Below, piece after piece: positions 1 through 8,836 of a DNA stretch of 64,000 bases. Made by a program: the position numbers and the translations under genes. Source of the DNA: Finegoldia magna_J (lineage in GTDB: Bacteria > Bacillota > Clostridia > Tissierellales > Peptoniphilaceae). The notes beneath the pieces were generated by a model. It made no database searches and was not told where the DNA came from. It worked only from the letters and a program-made list of their open reading frames with translations. The stretch is taken from contig NZ_NDYF01000010.1 in assembly GCF_002243175.1 (NCBI RefSeq), positions 124,001 through 188,000 of the forward strand. The letters are read 5' to 3'. The first letter of the stretch is position 1. The number at the start of each line of letters is the position of its first letter.

Positions 1-642
1 TGGAGTGATTTCGTTTCTGAAAGATTTACCTATTTGACCAATTCCAAAAGGAATTTTCTTTCTTGAAGTTCTTTGAACGTTTTTGAAATTCACAAAAATA
101 CCTTGTGCAGTTTCAGGTCTCAAATAAATTTCTGATTTATTATCTTCAGTAACCCCTTGGAAAGTTTTGAACATCAAGTTGAATTTTCTGATATCTGTAA
201 AATTGTGTTTTCCACATTCAGGACATTTGATATCTTCTTTTTCTATAATATCTAACAATTCTTGTTCTGATTTTCCATCTAATCCAGTTATTTCTTCATT
301 TTTTTCATTCATGAAATAGTCTTCAATTAATTTATCAGCTCTAAATCTAGATTTACATTCTTTACAGTCAATTAATGGGTCTGAGAACCCACCAACATGA
401 CCAGAAACCACCCAAGTTTGAGGATTCATAAGTATAGCAGAATCCAAGCCAACATTGTAAGGACTTTGTTGGATAAATTTTTTCCACCAAGCTCTTTTGA
501 TATTATTCTTGATTTCAACACCTAGAGAACCGTAGTCCCAAGTATTTGATAATCCTCCATAAATTTCACTACCAGGAAATATAATTCCCCTTGATTTACA
601 TAAGCTCACTATTTTTTCCATAGTTTTTTCTTCGTTTTTCAT
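1..642 (-). CDS. glyS: Glycyl-tRNA synthetase, alpha2 type (5' part; runs off the window)
   Basis: Charges tRNA-Gly with glycine in the cytoplasm. The frame is open from an ATG at 640-642 to the left edge, so only about the first 214 residues are present. The N-terminus has the class II motifs of the dimeric eukaryote/archaeal-like GlyRS: IFPGSEIYGG near residue 22, then WDYG, a CxxC pair in the inserted region (CKEC, CPECG), and YLRPETAQGIF near the right end of the fragment. GGAGG lies 6 bases before the ATG. A glycine T-box leader directly upstream confirms the amino acid. This is the one-polypeptide form, not the GlyQ/GlyS heterotetramer. Confidence 0.95.
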   Translation of the reverse strand, partial: MKNEEKTMEKIVSLCKSRGIIFPGSEIYGGLSNTWDYGSLGVEIKNNIKRAWWKKFIQQSPYNVGLDSAILMNPQTWVVSGHVGGFSDPLIDCKECKSRFRADKLIEDYFMNEKNEEITGLDGKSEQELLDIIEKEDIKCPECGKHNFTDIRKFNLMFKTFQGVTEDNKSEIYLRPETAQGIFVNFKNVQRTSRKKIPFGIGQIGKSFRNEITP

Positions 643-659
643 AAAACCCTCCATTTTTT

Positions 660-850
660 TGAATAATAAAAAATCCCCGAAGTAAAACTTCAGGGACGAA
701 ATGTATTTTCCGCGGTTCCACCCTAATTATGATAAAACATCACTCTTAGAATTATTAGCTCCAGACTGCCGTTATAACTTGTTAATTTTCACCACACATT
801 AACTCTCTGTAATTGTTATTTTATATATCCTTCTTCGCTTTTCAATATTC
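660..850 (-). promoter_or_regulatory. T-box riboswitch (glycine) leading glyS
   Basis: Reading the minus strand, the leader holds the conserved T-box core AGGGTGGAACCGCG (711-724). It is followed by a terminator hairpin, TCCCTGAAG pairing with CTTCGGGGA (674-696), and a T run. Upstream, a stem I-like segment carries GGC at 768-770 before the AGTCTGGAGC stretch, the place where T-boxes show the specifier codon; GGC is glycine. The known mechanism is that uncharged tRNA-Gly pairs with specifier and T-box to favour the antiterminator. Identity is certain from the T-box core; exact stem I limits are estimated. Confidence 0.93.
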
Positions 851-856
851 ATATAA

Positions 857-885
857 ATTATATCATAAATTTACAAAAATGTTAA
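857..885 (-). promoter_or_regulatory. Promoter of the glyS T-box transcript
   Basis: TTAACA (-35, 880-885) and TATAAT (-10, 857-862) are separated by 17 bp on the minus strand. The -35 lies inside the last codons of the upstream SRAP gene. Confidence 0.75.
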
Positions 886-1455
886 TTGACTATCCGATAA
901 ATTTTCCATATCTAAGTCAATAAAATTTGCCAACAAAAACTCGTGAATTTCTTTGGAATTTCCTCCGTACAAATATATTTGTTCAAAAAATTTCGGCAAT
1001 ATAATTGGCATTCTAGTATGAATTTCCGATATTGATCCTTTAGCCTCTGTGGTAAGCATACTCACATGTCTTATACTAGTTTCTCGACTTTTATATTCTC
1101 TAAAAATACCTGCAATAGAAAATATTTTTTGATTTGCAACAGTTAATCTGTACTTATCTTTGTTTTTCTGATTCCACTCAAAAAATGCAGTCGCCGGAAT
1201 CAAACATCTTCTGTATTCGAAATCTTCCTTGAAAAACTTTGATGTATAAATCTTTTCAATTCTAGAATTTATTATAGATTTTTTCATAAAATCAACATCT
1301 ATTCCCCACCTCATATAATCAAAATCATCACATAAAGTTAAAATTTGTTGACCAGGAAATATTTCTGTTTTTGTATTTAATTTTGTGATTTGTTTTTTAT
1401 TGTATCTTTTCAATAAATCAAGTTTACTAATATTCAGTTCAAATCTAGAACACAA
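871..1455 (-). CDS. SRAP (HMCES/YedK) family abasic-site protein
   Basis: The family forms a thiazolidine crosslink to abasic sites in single-stranded DNA through Cys2, exposed after removal of Met1. A GTG at 1462-1464 gives a longer reading frame starting MIYLCSRF, but that GTG is part of the ribosome binding site AGAGGTG. A TTG at 1453-1455, six bases after it, starts the protein as MCSRFELN and puts the cysteine at position 2, so I chose the TTG. Other family marks are FPGQ, the RRCLIPATAFFEW segment with its conserved glutamate, and HTRMPIIL near the C-terminus. The canonical MCGRF is MCSRF here. It is the last gene of the run hflX-yigZ-nadE-yebC-lgt. Confidence 0.88.
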   Translation of the reverse strand: MCSRFELNISKLDLLKRYNKKQITKLNTKTEIFPGQQILTLCDDFDYMRWGIDVDFMKKSIINSRIEKIYTSKFFKEDFEYRRCLIPATAFFEWNQKNKDKYRLTVANQKIFSIAGIFREYKSRETSIRHVSMLTTEAKGSISEIHTRMPIILPKFFEQIYLYGGNSKEIHEFLLANFIDLDMENLSDSQLTFL

Positions 1456-1494
1456 ATATATCACCTCTTTTATATTTGTAAAAAGCCAGATGAA

Positions 1495-2241
1495 TTACTT
1501 TTCATCTGACTTAATAATTTGCTTTTTGTATTTAATTTGTAAAATTATTCCTGCAATTACAATTGCAATACTTACTAATTGACTCACTCTTAATGCTCCA
1601 ATGTACAAGCTGTCAGTTCTGAGTCCTTCTACAAAAAATCTCAATATTCCGTATAAAATCATGTACAAACTTGTTATTTGCCCATTAAATTTCTTCTTAT
1701 TCTTGAATATATACACTAATATTAAGAATATTATAAAATCTCCAAGAGATTCGTACAAGAATGTAGGATGAACTTTTACACCATCTATTGTAATTGCCCA
1801 AGGAAGATTAGTTGGAGTACCATAGGCTTCTTTATTAATAAAATTACCCCATCTACCTATTGCTTGTCCCAATGCAATCGCCGGCATAAAAATATCCAGC
1901 ATCTTCAAAAATTTAAGATTTTTCTTCTTACAAATAACATAACAAGTAATAACTGCGGCAATTATTCCTCCATAAATCGCCAATCCGCCACCGCGAATAT
2001 CGATGATTTCTCCTAAAGTTTTGGAATAATAATCCCATTCAAATATTACATAATAAGCCCTTGCTCCTACAATTGCAAGAGGAAGTGCCCAAACTAAAAT
2101 GTCCAATATGGTATTTTCTGAAATATTTTCTAATTTGGCTAACTTTACAGCTACTACATAGCCTAAAATCACCCCTAAAGTAATCAATATTCCATACCAC
2201 ATTATATCTATTCCAAAAATAGAAAAAGCTACCCTGTCCAT
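1495..2241 (-). CDS. lgt: Prolipoprotein diacylglyceryl transferase
   Basis: Transfers diacylglycerol from phosphatidylglycerol to the lipobox cysteine of prolipoproteins in the membrane, the first step of lipoprotein maturation. The 248-residue protein has about seven hydrophobic segments and the Lgt signature IGRWGNFINKEAYG near residues 128-141, including the conserved Arg and Asn; HPTFLYES follows near residue 158. Length is normal for Firmicutes. It starts two bases after the yebC stop, so the two are probably co-transcribed. Its clients here include the ugp-like and zinc-type binding lipoproteins at 11.0-12.3 kb and 33.7-34.8 kb. Confidence 0.97.
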   Translation of the reverse strand: MDRVAFSIFGIDIMWYGILITLGVILGYVVAVKLAKLENISENTILDILVWALPLAIVGARAYYVIFEWDYYSKTLGEIIDIRGGGLAIYGGIIAAVITCYVICKKKNLKFLKMLDIFMPAIALGQAIGRWGNFINKEAYGTPTNLPWAITIDGVKVHPTFLYESLGDFIIFLILVYIFKNKKKFNGQITSLYMILYGILRFFVEGLRTDSLYIGALRVSQLVSIAIVIAGIILQIKYKKQIIKSDEK

Positions 2242-2243
2242 TT

Positions 2244-2969
2244 TTATTCGTTATCCCAGTTATGACTTACTTGTTGAACGTCATCACTATCTTCTAGATT
2301 ATCGATTAATTTTTCCATTTTATCAACATTAGCTTCGTCGTTGATTTTAACGTAATTTGATGGTTCATAAACCAAATCAGATTTTACGAATTTGTATCCT
2401 TTATCCAACAAAGTGTCTCTCACTTGTGCAAAATCTTCCATAGCTGTGTTGATTACAAAAATTCCATCATCAGCTTCAAAATCTTCTGCACCAGCATCTA
2501 AACTGTCCATCATAACTTCTTCTTCATCCAACGATTCTGCTTCAATTAATAACAGCCCTTTTCTTTGGAACATAAATGATACAGAACCATTTTGTCCAAG
2601 ATTTCCACCGAATTTATCAAAATAATGTCTAACATCTGAAGCAGTTCTATTTCTGTTATCTGTTAAGCATTCAACTATAACAGCTACCCCTTCTGGACCG
2701 TATCCTTCATAAACGATGTTTTCGTAGTTTGCAGAATCTCCGTCGCCACTTGCTTTTTTGATAGCTCTGTCGATATTATCATTAGGCATGTTTTCTGCAC
2801 GAGCTTTTTCTATAACAGATTTTAAACTAGGATTGTATTCAGGATCAGCTCCACCTTCTCTTACAGCAACAGTTATCGCTCTTGCCATTTTTGTGAATAC
2901 TTTACCTCTTCTAGCATCTTCACTACCTTTTTTGTTTTTTATTTTGCTCCATTTATTATGTCCTGACAT
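2244..2969 (-). CDS. yebC: YebC/PmpR family protein
   Basis: A 241-residue YebC-family protein starting with the signature MSGHNKWSKIKNKK. The family was described as DNA-binding regulators (PmpR), and some members have been reported to help ribosomes through proline-rich stretches. Other conserved parts are GRVFTKMAR-like GKVFTKMARAITVAVREGG, and YEGYGPEGVAVIVE near residue 95. Length and start fit the family. It lies between nadE and lgt with gaps of 12 and 2 bases. Which of the two proposed roles applies cannot be read from the sequence. Confidence 0.95.
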   Translation of the reverse strand: MSGHNKWSKIKNKKGSEDARRGKVFTKMARAITVAVREGGADPEYNPSLKSVIEKARAENMPNDNIDRAIKKASGDGDSANYENIVYEGYGPEGVAVIVECLTDNRNRTASDVRHYFDKFGGNLGQNGSVSFMFQRKGLLLIEAESLDEEEVMMDSLDAGAEDFEADDGIFVINTAMEDFAQVRDTLLDKGYKFVKSDLVYEPSNYVKINDEANVDKMEKLIDNLEDSDDVQQVSHNWDNE

Positions 2970-2981
2970 AAAATCACATCC

Positions 2982-3707
2982 TTAATATTTATTTCTATCG
3001 AACTCAAATGATTTCGCAAATTTTCTTTTGTGTTCGCTTTGTCTTATCTTTTTATCAATCAAATCTTTGGACTTAGTTTCAGAATTATTCATCAAATAAT
3101 TATCTAGTTCTTCGTAAGTAAATCCAAACTCATCTTCATCTGTTTGACCTTCCCACAAACCAGCACTAGGTTTTTTATTTATAATTATATCTGGAACTCC
3201 CAAAACTTTTGCCATTTCGAAAATATCTGTTTTGTACAAATTCAAAAGTGGCATTAAATCAGCTCCGCTGTCGCCGTATTTTGTAAAATATCCAGTCATA
3301 AATTCGGAACGATTTGATCCAGATAGCACCATATAATCATTATTTTGAGCATAATAGTACAAAGTCAACATTCTAAGCCTTGGCTTAATGTTTGATGCCG
3401 CCATTTCTACAGAAGTTTTCTCAAAAGTTTGTATCAATGCATCGAACCCATCGTTCAGATCGACTTTTTTACAATTCAAATCAATCGCTTCTGCTAATAT
3501 TCTAGCATCTTCTTCGTCTTTGGGATTGCTTTTTATTGGCATAATCAAACCTAAGGCGTTATCTCCAAAAGCTTTTTTGCACAGACAAGCTAACACAGCA
3601 CTGTCGATTCCACCACTAATTCCAAAAACAGCTCCTTTTAGATTAGCTGATTTGACTTCTTCTTTTATCCATTTTGTTATATCTTCACATAATTTTGCGT
3701 AATCCAT
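2982..3707 (-). CDS. nadE: NH3-dependent NAD+ synthetase
   Basis: Amidates deamido-NAD+ to NAD+ using ATP and ammonia. The PP-loop FGISGGIDSAVLA is near residue 28. SGSNRSEFMTGYFTKYGDSGADL in the middle and the KKPSAGLWEGQTDEDEFG segment are hallmark NadE regions that bind the adenylate and the nicotinic ring. At 241 residues it has no N-terminal glutaminase domain, so it must use free ammonia or a partner. It lies in a minus-strand run between yigZ and yebC. Confidence 0.96.
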   Translation of the reverse strand: MDYAKLCEDITKWIKEEVKSANLKGAVFGISGGIDSAVLACLCKKAFGDNALGLIMPIKSNPKDEEDARILAEAIDLNCKKVDLNDGFDALIQTFEKTSVEMAASNIKPRLRMLTLYYYAQNNDYMVLSGSNRSEFMTGYFTKYGDSGADLMPLLNLYKTDIFEMAKVLGVPDIIINKKPSAGLWEGQTDEDEFGFTYEELDNYLMNNSETKSKDLIDKKIRQSEHKRKFAKSFEFDRNKY

Positions 3708-3746
3708 TTTAATCCACCTTCAAATTTTATCACAATTTACATCATT

Positions 3747-4391
3747 TTAAAATATTAACTTACCATTTAAAGATGATTGGTAAGTAAATTCAATCATCGT
3801 AAACTTTATGTTATCGCTTGTTAAATCAATTAACTTGTTTTCTATTTCTCCGTATTTATCTTCATCTAGTAATATATCGAACACAACTTTGTCTGAGTAT
3901 TGTTTATCAGCTACGTAAATATCATTATTCATCAGAAAGTTTTCAATACTACCAACATTGGTGTAGTCAAATTCTATTTGAAAATTTCTAAATATTTTCT
4001 TATCTACAATAATTGATTCATTCAAACACTCACTGGAAGCTTTTGTATATGCTCTTATAAGTCCACCTGCTCCAAGTTTGATTCCGCCATAGTATCTTGT
4101 AACAACTACACAAACATTAGTCAAATCTTCTTTTTTAATTACTTCAAGAATTGGAATACCAGCTGTTTGTGAAGGCTCACCATCGTCATCAAATCTCTGA
4201 ATTAGTTTGTCCTCTCCAATGATATATGCAGAACAATTGTGAGTTGCGTCACTGTATTTTGTTTTTATACTATCCACAAATTCCAAAGCCTCTTCTTCTG
4301 ATTCCACGAACTTACAATTTCCGATAAATTCTGATTTGTTGATCACAAAAGAAAAAGGTATGCTTTTGTGAATACTCCTATAATTTTTCAT
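3747..4391 (-). CDS. YigZ/IMPACT family protein
   Basis: A 214-residue YigZ-type protein of the IMPACT family. The core SDATHNCSAYIIG is followed by FDDDGEPSQTAGIPILE and RYYGGIKLGAGGLIRAYTKA, which are the family signature blocks (residues about 48-120). A C-terminal DUF1949-type ferredoxin-like domain of about 65 residues follows. The eukaryotic IMPACT protein modulates the GCN2 kinase; the bacterial role is not established. Its ATG lies 14 bases inside the 3' end of hflX, so the two are probably translationally coupled. Confidence 0.9.
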   Translation of the reverse strand: MKNYRSIHKSIPFSFVINKSEFIGNCKFVESEEEALEFVDSIKTKYSDATHNCSAYIIGEDKLIQRFDDDGEPSQTAGIPILEVIKKEDLTNVCVVVTRYYGGIKLGAGGLIRAYTKASSECLNESIIVDKKIFRNFQIEFDYTNVGSIENFLMNNDIYVADKQYSDKVVFDILLDEDKYGEIENKLIDLTSDNIKFTMIEFTYQSSLNGKLIF

Positions 4392-5634
4392 TTATAAATT
4401 CCTCATATTTTTCTATTTCAGACTCAGAGATTTCAACCACAAGGCTAACATCTTCATTGTTGTATGACACATCTTCACATTTAAAATTTTGTAAAACCGT
4501 GTTCAAAACATCCTGATGATCGTAGTCAAATCTCATTTTAACACATTTGTAATTGCCATATAATTCTTCTTGAATTTTGTACAATAACATTTCGATGTCT
4601 TCATCGTTAAAAGCTGATATCTTGATTTTATTTTCCAAATTATACGGGAAAATCACGTTAGGATTTTTGTCAGATTTATTGAATACAGTAACCATAGGCT
4701 TGTCTAACACTTTTAGTTCCTTTAATATATCCATCGTAGTGGTTATTTGATTGTCCAAATCAGAACTTGAAGAATCCAATACAAATAATATCAAATCTGA
4801 ATGTTTCAAATCCAATAATGTTGATTTAAAAGCTTCGATTAAATCTGTTGGAATATCTTTAATAAATCCAACTGTATCTATCACAAGGCATTGTTTTTTA
4901 TTCGGCAATGTACATTTTCTTAAAGTAGTATCCAATGTTTTAAATAGCAAATCTTCTGTTTCAAACTCTTCCGTGTACTTATCTTTGTAGAAATTCACCA
5001 ATTTGTTGGACAAAGTAGATTTGCCTGCATTTGTGTATCCAACCATACTCACCATTTTTATATCTGATTTTAGTCTTTGTTTTCTCATATTTTCTTGACT
5101 TTTATCGATACTTTTTAATTCGCGCTTGATATTGTCAATTTTCTTTTGGATAGTTCTTCTGTCTACTTCAAGCTTTGTTTCCCCAGGTCCTCTAGTTCCA
5201 ATTCCACCACCAGTTCTGGATAAGTGGTCTCTAAATCCAATCAATCTTGGAAGTCTGTATTTGTATTCTGCAAGTTCAACTTGAAGCACACTTTGTTTTG
5301 TTTTCGCTCTGCTTGCAAATATATCTAAAATTAAATTTGTTTTGTCGACTATTTTAAGCCCAGTTATATCTTCCAAATTTTTAATATTTGAACCAGATAT
5401 TTCTACATTAAATATCAAAGTTGTTGCGTCCAATTTTTCTGCAGCATCTTTTATCTCCAGACATTTTCCTTTGCCTATGTAATATTTTGAATCAATAAAG
5501 TTTTTGCGAACTTCTGAAATTGCGCAGACTTCACCACCAGAAGATTCAATCAAACTTTCCATTTCTTTTATATCTTCATCGTTTATTTTTTTGTTTTTAA
5601 ATTCAAAATAAACTAAAATTGTTTTTTCTTTCAT
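4378..5634 (-). CDS. hflX: GTPase HflX
   Basis: A ribosome-associated GTPase that in other bacteria splits or rescues stalled 70S ribosomes. The protein is 418 residues from the ATG at 5632-5634, which has GGAG six bases upstream; the frame is open further but has no second good start. An N-terminal HflX domain is followed by the glycine-rich linker RTGGGIGTRGPGETKLE, which contacts the ribosome. The G domain has GYTNAGKST (G1), DTVGFI (G3) and NKSD (G4), and a small C-terminal domain ends the protein. It is divergent from pbp1A and heads the yigZ-nadE-yebC-lgt run. Confidence 0.94.
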   Translation of the reverse strand: MKEKTILVYFEFKNKKINDEDIKEMESLIESSGGEVCAISEVRKNFIDSKYYIGKGKCLEIKDAAEKLDATTLIFNVEISGSNIKNLEDITGLKIVDKTNLILDIFASRAKTKQSVLQVELAEYKYRLPRLIGFRDHLSRTGGGIGTRGPGETKLEVDRRTIQKKIDNIKRELKSIDKSQENMRKQRLKSDIKMVSMVGYTNAGKSTLSNKLVNFYKDKYTEEFETEDLLFKTLDTTLRKCTLPNKKQCLVIDTVGFIKDIPTDLIEAFKSTLLDLKHSDLILFVLDSSSSDLDNQITTTMDILKELKVLDKPMVTVFNKSDKNPNVIFPYNLENKIKISAFNDEDIEMLLYKIQEELYGNYKCVKMRFDYDHQDVLNTVLQNFKCEDVSYNNEDVSLVVEISESEIEKYEEFINEKL

Positions 5635-5652
5635 TGTTGCTCCTTTATTTAT

Positions 5653-5680
5653 ATTATATAATAATCTCTCTTTAAGTAAA
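5653..5680 (-). promoter_or_regulatory. Promoter of hflX
   Basis: TATAAT at 5653-5658 on the minus strand with a weak -35, TTTACT at 5675-5680, spacer 16. It would give a leader of about a dozen bases before the ribosome binding site. Confidence 0.5.
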
Positions 5681-5724
5681 ATGTTCATCGTATTTCTAGG
5701 AATATATGTTGAATCTACACTTTG

Positions 5725-5733
5725 TGGTATAAT
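5725..5733 (+). promoter_or_regulatory. Extended -10 promoter of pbp1A
   Basis: TGGTATAAT (5725-5733) is an extended -10 of the TGnTATAAT form. No good -35 is seen at the right spacing. GGAGG at 5752-5756 lies five bases before the ATG at 5762. Confidence 0.55.
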
Positions 5734-5761
5734 AGTGTATATACATTTTATGGAGGAATTT

Positions 5762-8689
5762 ATGAATAAAGATAAAAATATAATATTGAAATCCATAAAA
5801 ATTTTAATATTATGTTTGATTTGTATATTTGCATTTGTAGGTGGATTAATTGGAGTAGCCGGAGTACGCGCTATGCAATTAGCTCCAAAAGTTAATCCCG
5901 AAGAAATAAATAATATGATGAATCAGACATCAGAAATTTTGGATCAGGATGGAAATTTAATCGAAAAAATCAAAACCACTGAATATAGAGAGGTTGTTAA
6001 ATTAGATAAAATACCACAACATATGATGGATGCTTTCACATCTGTAGAAGACGAAAGATTTTACAAACACAATGGTGTGGATCCTATCGGTATCACATCA
6101 GCTATTTTTGATAATTTAAAATCTGGTTCTATGAAACGTGGAGCAAGTACTCTAGCTCAACAATTGGCTCGTAATTTGTACTTAACTAATGAAAGATCAT
6201 TTGACAGAAAATTCAAAGAAGCTTACTTGGCAATGGAATTGACAAACTATCTAGGCAGAGAAAAACTTTTGGAAACATATATGAATACTGTTTTCTTGGG
6301 ACAAAATGCCTACGGAGTTCAAGCCGCTTCTGAAATTTACTTCAAGAAAAACATCGATGAACTAACTTTATCTGAATGTGCTACACTTGCAGGAATTGTA
6401 AAGAGTCCTACTAACTTGGCATTATACAAGGCAATTGAACCAGGTCAAGTAAAAGACCAATCAAAAATCGTCGGCGAAGTTACTTTAAACGGTGAAACAT
6501 ACAAAGCTGTCTACAATCAACAAACTATCGACAGAAGAGATTACGTTCTTAAAAAAATGCTAGATAACAACAAAATCACCAAAGAAGAATACGACAAAGC
6601 TCTTCAAGAAAATATCGCAGCTAATATTAAGCCTGGAATTAAAAACGTAGATAACTTATCCAACTACTATTCAGATATCATCTACGAACAAGTTATTGCA
6701 AAACTTATCGAAAAAGGGTATTCACAACAAGAAGCAAAAAGTAAACTTATCAATGGTGGATTAAAGATATATTCATGTGTTGATATGAATATGCAAAGTA
6801 ACCTGGAAAAATTATATGATAAAAAAGTCGATGATATAATTGCAGATGGTTCATCAGCAAATTTGTTAAAATGGTCAAGCGATGACGGTAGAAATATTAC
6901 GAATGCATTAAATGAAGTCATTTATTTTAGAAAGAAAAATATAATCAATGACAACGATGAATTCTTTATTTCACCAGAACAATATACTAAAAACCCAGAT
7001 GGTTCTGTTACTTTTAATTATTCAAAATCTATTAAAGTAAAACAATACGGAAACTATTTGGATTTGAAAGATTATTACTCAGTAAACGATAGTAATAATT
7101 TGGTAACTCATAAAATATCTTCAATCAATATTGGTAGTAAGAATTTGAATACAGATGGTGAAGGTAACATTACAATCTCAAGTCAATATATAAAAGAAAA
7201 TCCAAATTTAATCAAATACGACAACAACGACAATTTGATTTTTGCTAAGGATTTCTACACTATAAATGAAGATGGAATTAAACAACCACAATCATCAAGT
7301 GTTGTTGTAGATAGAACAACTGGACAAATCAAAGCATTGGTTGGTGGAAGATATTCAGATAATAAAGATACTACTAACAGAGCATCTGATATTCCTAGAC
7401 AAGTTGGTTCTAGCATGAAACCATTAGGTGTATATACTCCAGCATTGGACAATGGATATTCCCCTGCATCAGGCTTAGATGATTTACCTCACTACAATGA
7501 AAAGCACGAATTGTGGCCACAAAACTGGTACGAAGGCTATGAAGGTTTAGTTTCACTTAGACATGCAGTGGAAAACTCAATCAACGTAACTGCCGTAAAA
7601 GTTTTGGAAGATATTGGTATTGAAAAATCAAAAACATATTTAGAAAAATTCGGATTGATTAATGCAAAAAATCCTAAAGCCGATAACTATATAAGTGCAG
7701 CTGAAAATACTTCAGAAAATGACGAAAACACATCGGCAATGGCACTAGGTTCATTAACTAAAGGATTTACGCCTGTAGAGATGGCAGGTGCATACAACGC
7801 TATCAATAATAGCGGACAGTACAGAGAACCTATTTCATTTACAAAAGTTACTGACAGTTTAGGAAAAGTTATAATTGAAAATCCTCAAAAACAAAATGAA
7901 GTCGTGAGTCCTCAAATTGCATACATTATGAGAGATATACTCAGAACTTCTACAGATTACAACTATTCAAAATATGCAAGGTTAGATGGCTTTGATATTG
8001 GAGGAAAAACTGGTACTACAAACGACTACCAAGACGTGTGGTTTGTCGGAATGAGCCCATACTACACTATAAGTACTTGGTTAGGCTTTGACAATCAACA
8101 ATTGAAAATGACTCAAATTAGTCAGAAAAAAGTTGTACAAATCTGGAGTGCAGTCAACAGATATACTTTAGAAGATAAAATTCCAATTAAATTTGAGGAA
8201 CCAGACGGTATCGTAAGAGTTAAGGTTGATACTTTGGCGAATAAATTGCCAAGCAAATACAGTTGGAGAGATCCTCGTGGAATTGTAAAAGAAGAAATCT
8301 ACAAAGCAGGTACAGAACCTACAGAAGTTTCTGATTTGTATGAATCTAGAAGAATTGACGTTGTAGATGGAAAATTAGCTACAGATAATACTCCACCTTG
8401 GGAATTAGGATGGGGAGTTTTCATAAAAAGAGATCCTCCATACAAACCATCAGAACATAACAACATTATTCCTAAAGACTGGAAATATAGTATGCCTGGT
8501 TATTCTGATAGAACAATATTTAATGTTTTCAGACCAAAAGAATACGAGGAAAATACTGACAAAAAAGAACAAGACAACGATAAAAATAATAAAGATGAAA
8601 AAAACGGCGATAAAAATGATCGAAATAATAGAAACGGTAACAATAGGAAGCGAAACAATAACGATTCATCGGACAATAATGATAACTAA
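5762..8689 (+). CDS. Class A penicillin-binding protein (bifunctional transglycosylase/transpeptidase)
   Basis: Polymerises and crosslinks peptidoglycan at the outer face of the membrane. I start it at the ATG at 5762 (975 residues), preceded by GGAGG; the frame is open 27 codons further upstream but that part has no ribosome binding site. A single membrane anchor spans residues 9-33. The GT51 domain has EDERFYKHNGVD near residue 95 with its catalytic glutamate, and GASTLAQQLARN. The transpeptidase has SSMK (SxxK, near 550), SIN (SxN, near 605) and KTGTT (near 748). The last 50 or so residues are a hydrophilic Asp/Asn/Lys-rich tail. It is one of only two plus-strand genes here. Confidence 0.96.
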   Translation: MNKDKNIILKSIKILILCLICIFAFVGGLIGVAGVRAMQLAPKVNPEEINNMMNQTSEILDQDGNLIEKIKTTEYREVVKLDKIPQHMMDAFTSVEDERFYKHNGVDPIGITSAIFDNLKSGSMKRGASTLAQQLARNLYLTNERSFDRKFKEAYLAMELTNYLGREKLLETYMNTVFLGQNAYGVQAASEIYFKKNIDELTLSECATLAGIVKSPTNLALYKAIEPGQVKDQSKIVGEVTLNGETYKAVYNQQTIDRRDYVLKKMLDNNKITKEEYDKALQENIAANIKPGIKNVDNLSNYYSDIIYEQVIAKLIEKGYSQQEAKSKLINGGLKIYSCVDMNMQSNLEKLYDKKVDDIIADGSSANLLKWSSDDGRNITNALNEVIYFRKKNIINDNDEFFISPEQYTKNPDGSVTFNYSKSIKVKQYGNYLDLKDYYSVNDSNNLVTHKISSINIGSKNLNTDGEGNITISSQYIKENPNLIKYDNNDNLIFAKDFYTINEDGIKQPQSSSVVVDRTTGQIKALVGGRYSDNKDTTNRASDIPRQVGSSMKPLGVYTPALDNGYSPASGLDDLPHYNEKHELWPQNWYEGYEGLVSLRHAVENSINVTAVKVLEDIGIEKSKTYLEKFGLINAKNPKADNYISAAENTSENDENTSAMALGSLTKGFTPVEMAGAYNAINNSGQYREPISFTKVTDSLGKVIIENPQKQNEVVSPQIAYIMRDILRTSTDYNYSKYARLDGFDIGGKTGTTNDYQDVWFVGMSPYYTISTWLGFDNQQLKMTQISQKKVVQIWSAVNRYTLEDKIPIKFEEPDGIVRVKVDTLANKLPSKYSWRDPRGIVKEEIYKAGTEPTEVSDLYESRRIDVVDGKLATDNTPPWELGWGVFIKRDPPYKPSEHNNIIPKDWKYSMPGYSDRTIFNVFRPKEYEENTDKKEQDNDKNNKDEKNGDKNDRNNRNGNNRKRNNNDSSDNNDN

Positions 8690-8724
8690 CACTCGATTAT
8701 AAAACTTTATAATCTTTATTCAAA

Positions 8725-8763
8725 AAACCACCTGATTAGAACATATTTCCAATCAGGTGGTTT
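8725..8763. terminator. Bidirectional terminator between pbp1A and the HAD gene
   Basis: A perfect 13-bp inverted repeat (8725-8737 and 8751-8763) with a 13-base loop. The stem's own A/T ends plus flanking A and T tracts give U-rich tails in both directions, and the two flanking genes converge on it. Confidence 0.9.
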
Positions 8764-8836
8764 ATCTTTTAAAACAAATCGATTTGATCAAAAAATAAGG
8801 TAATACTTTTACTTTATTATATTTGGTAGTAATTTA

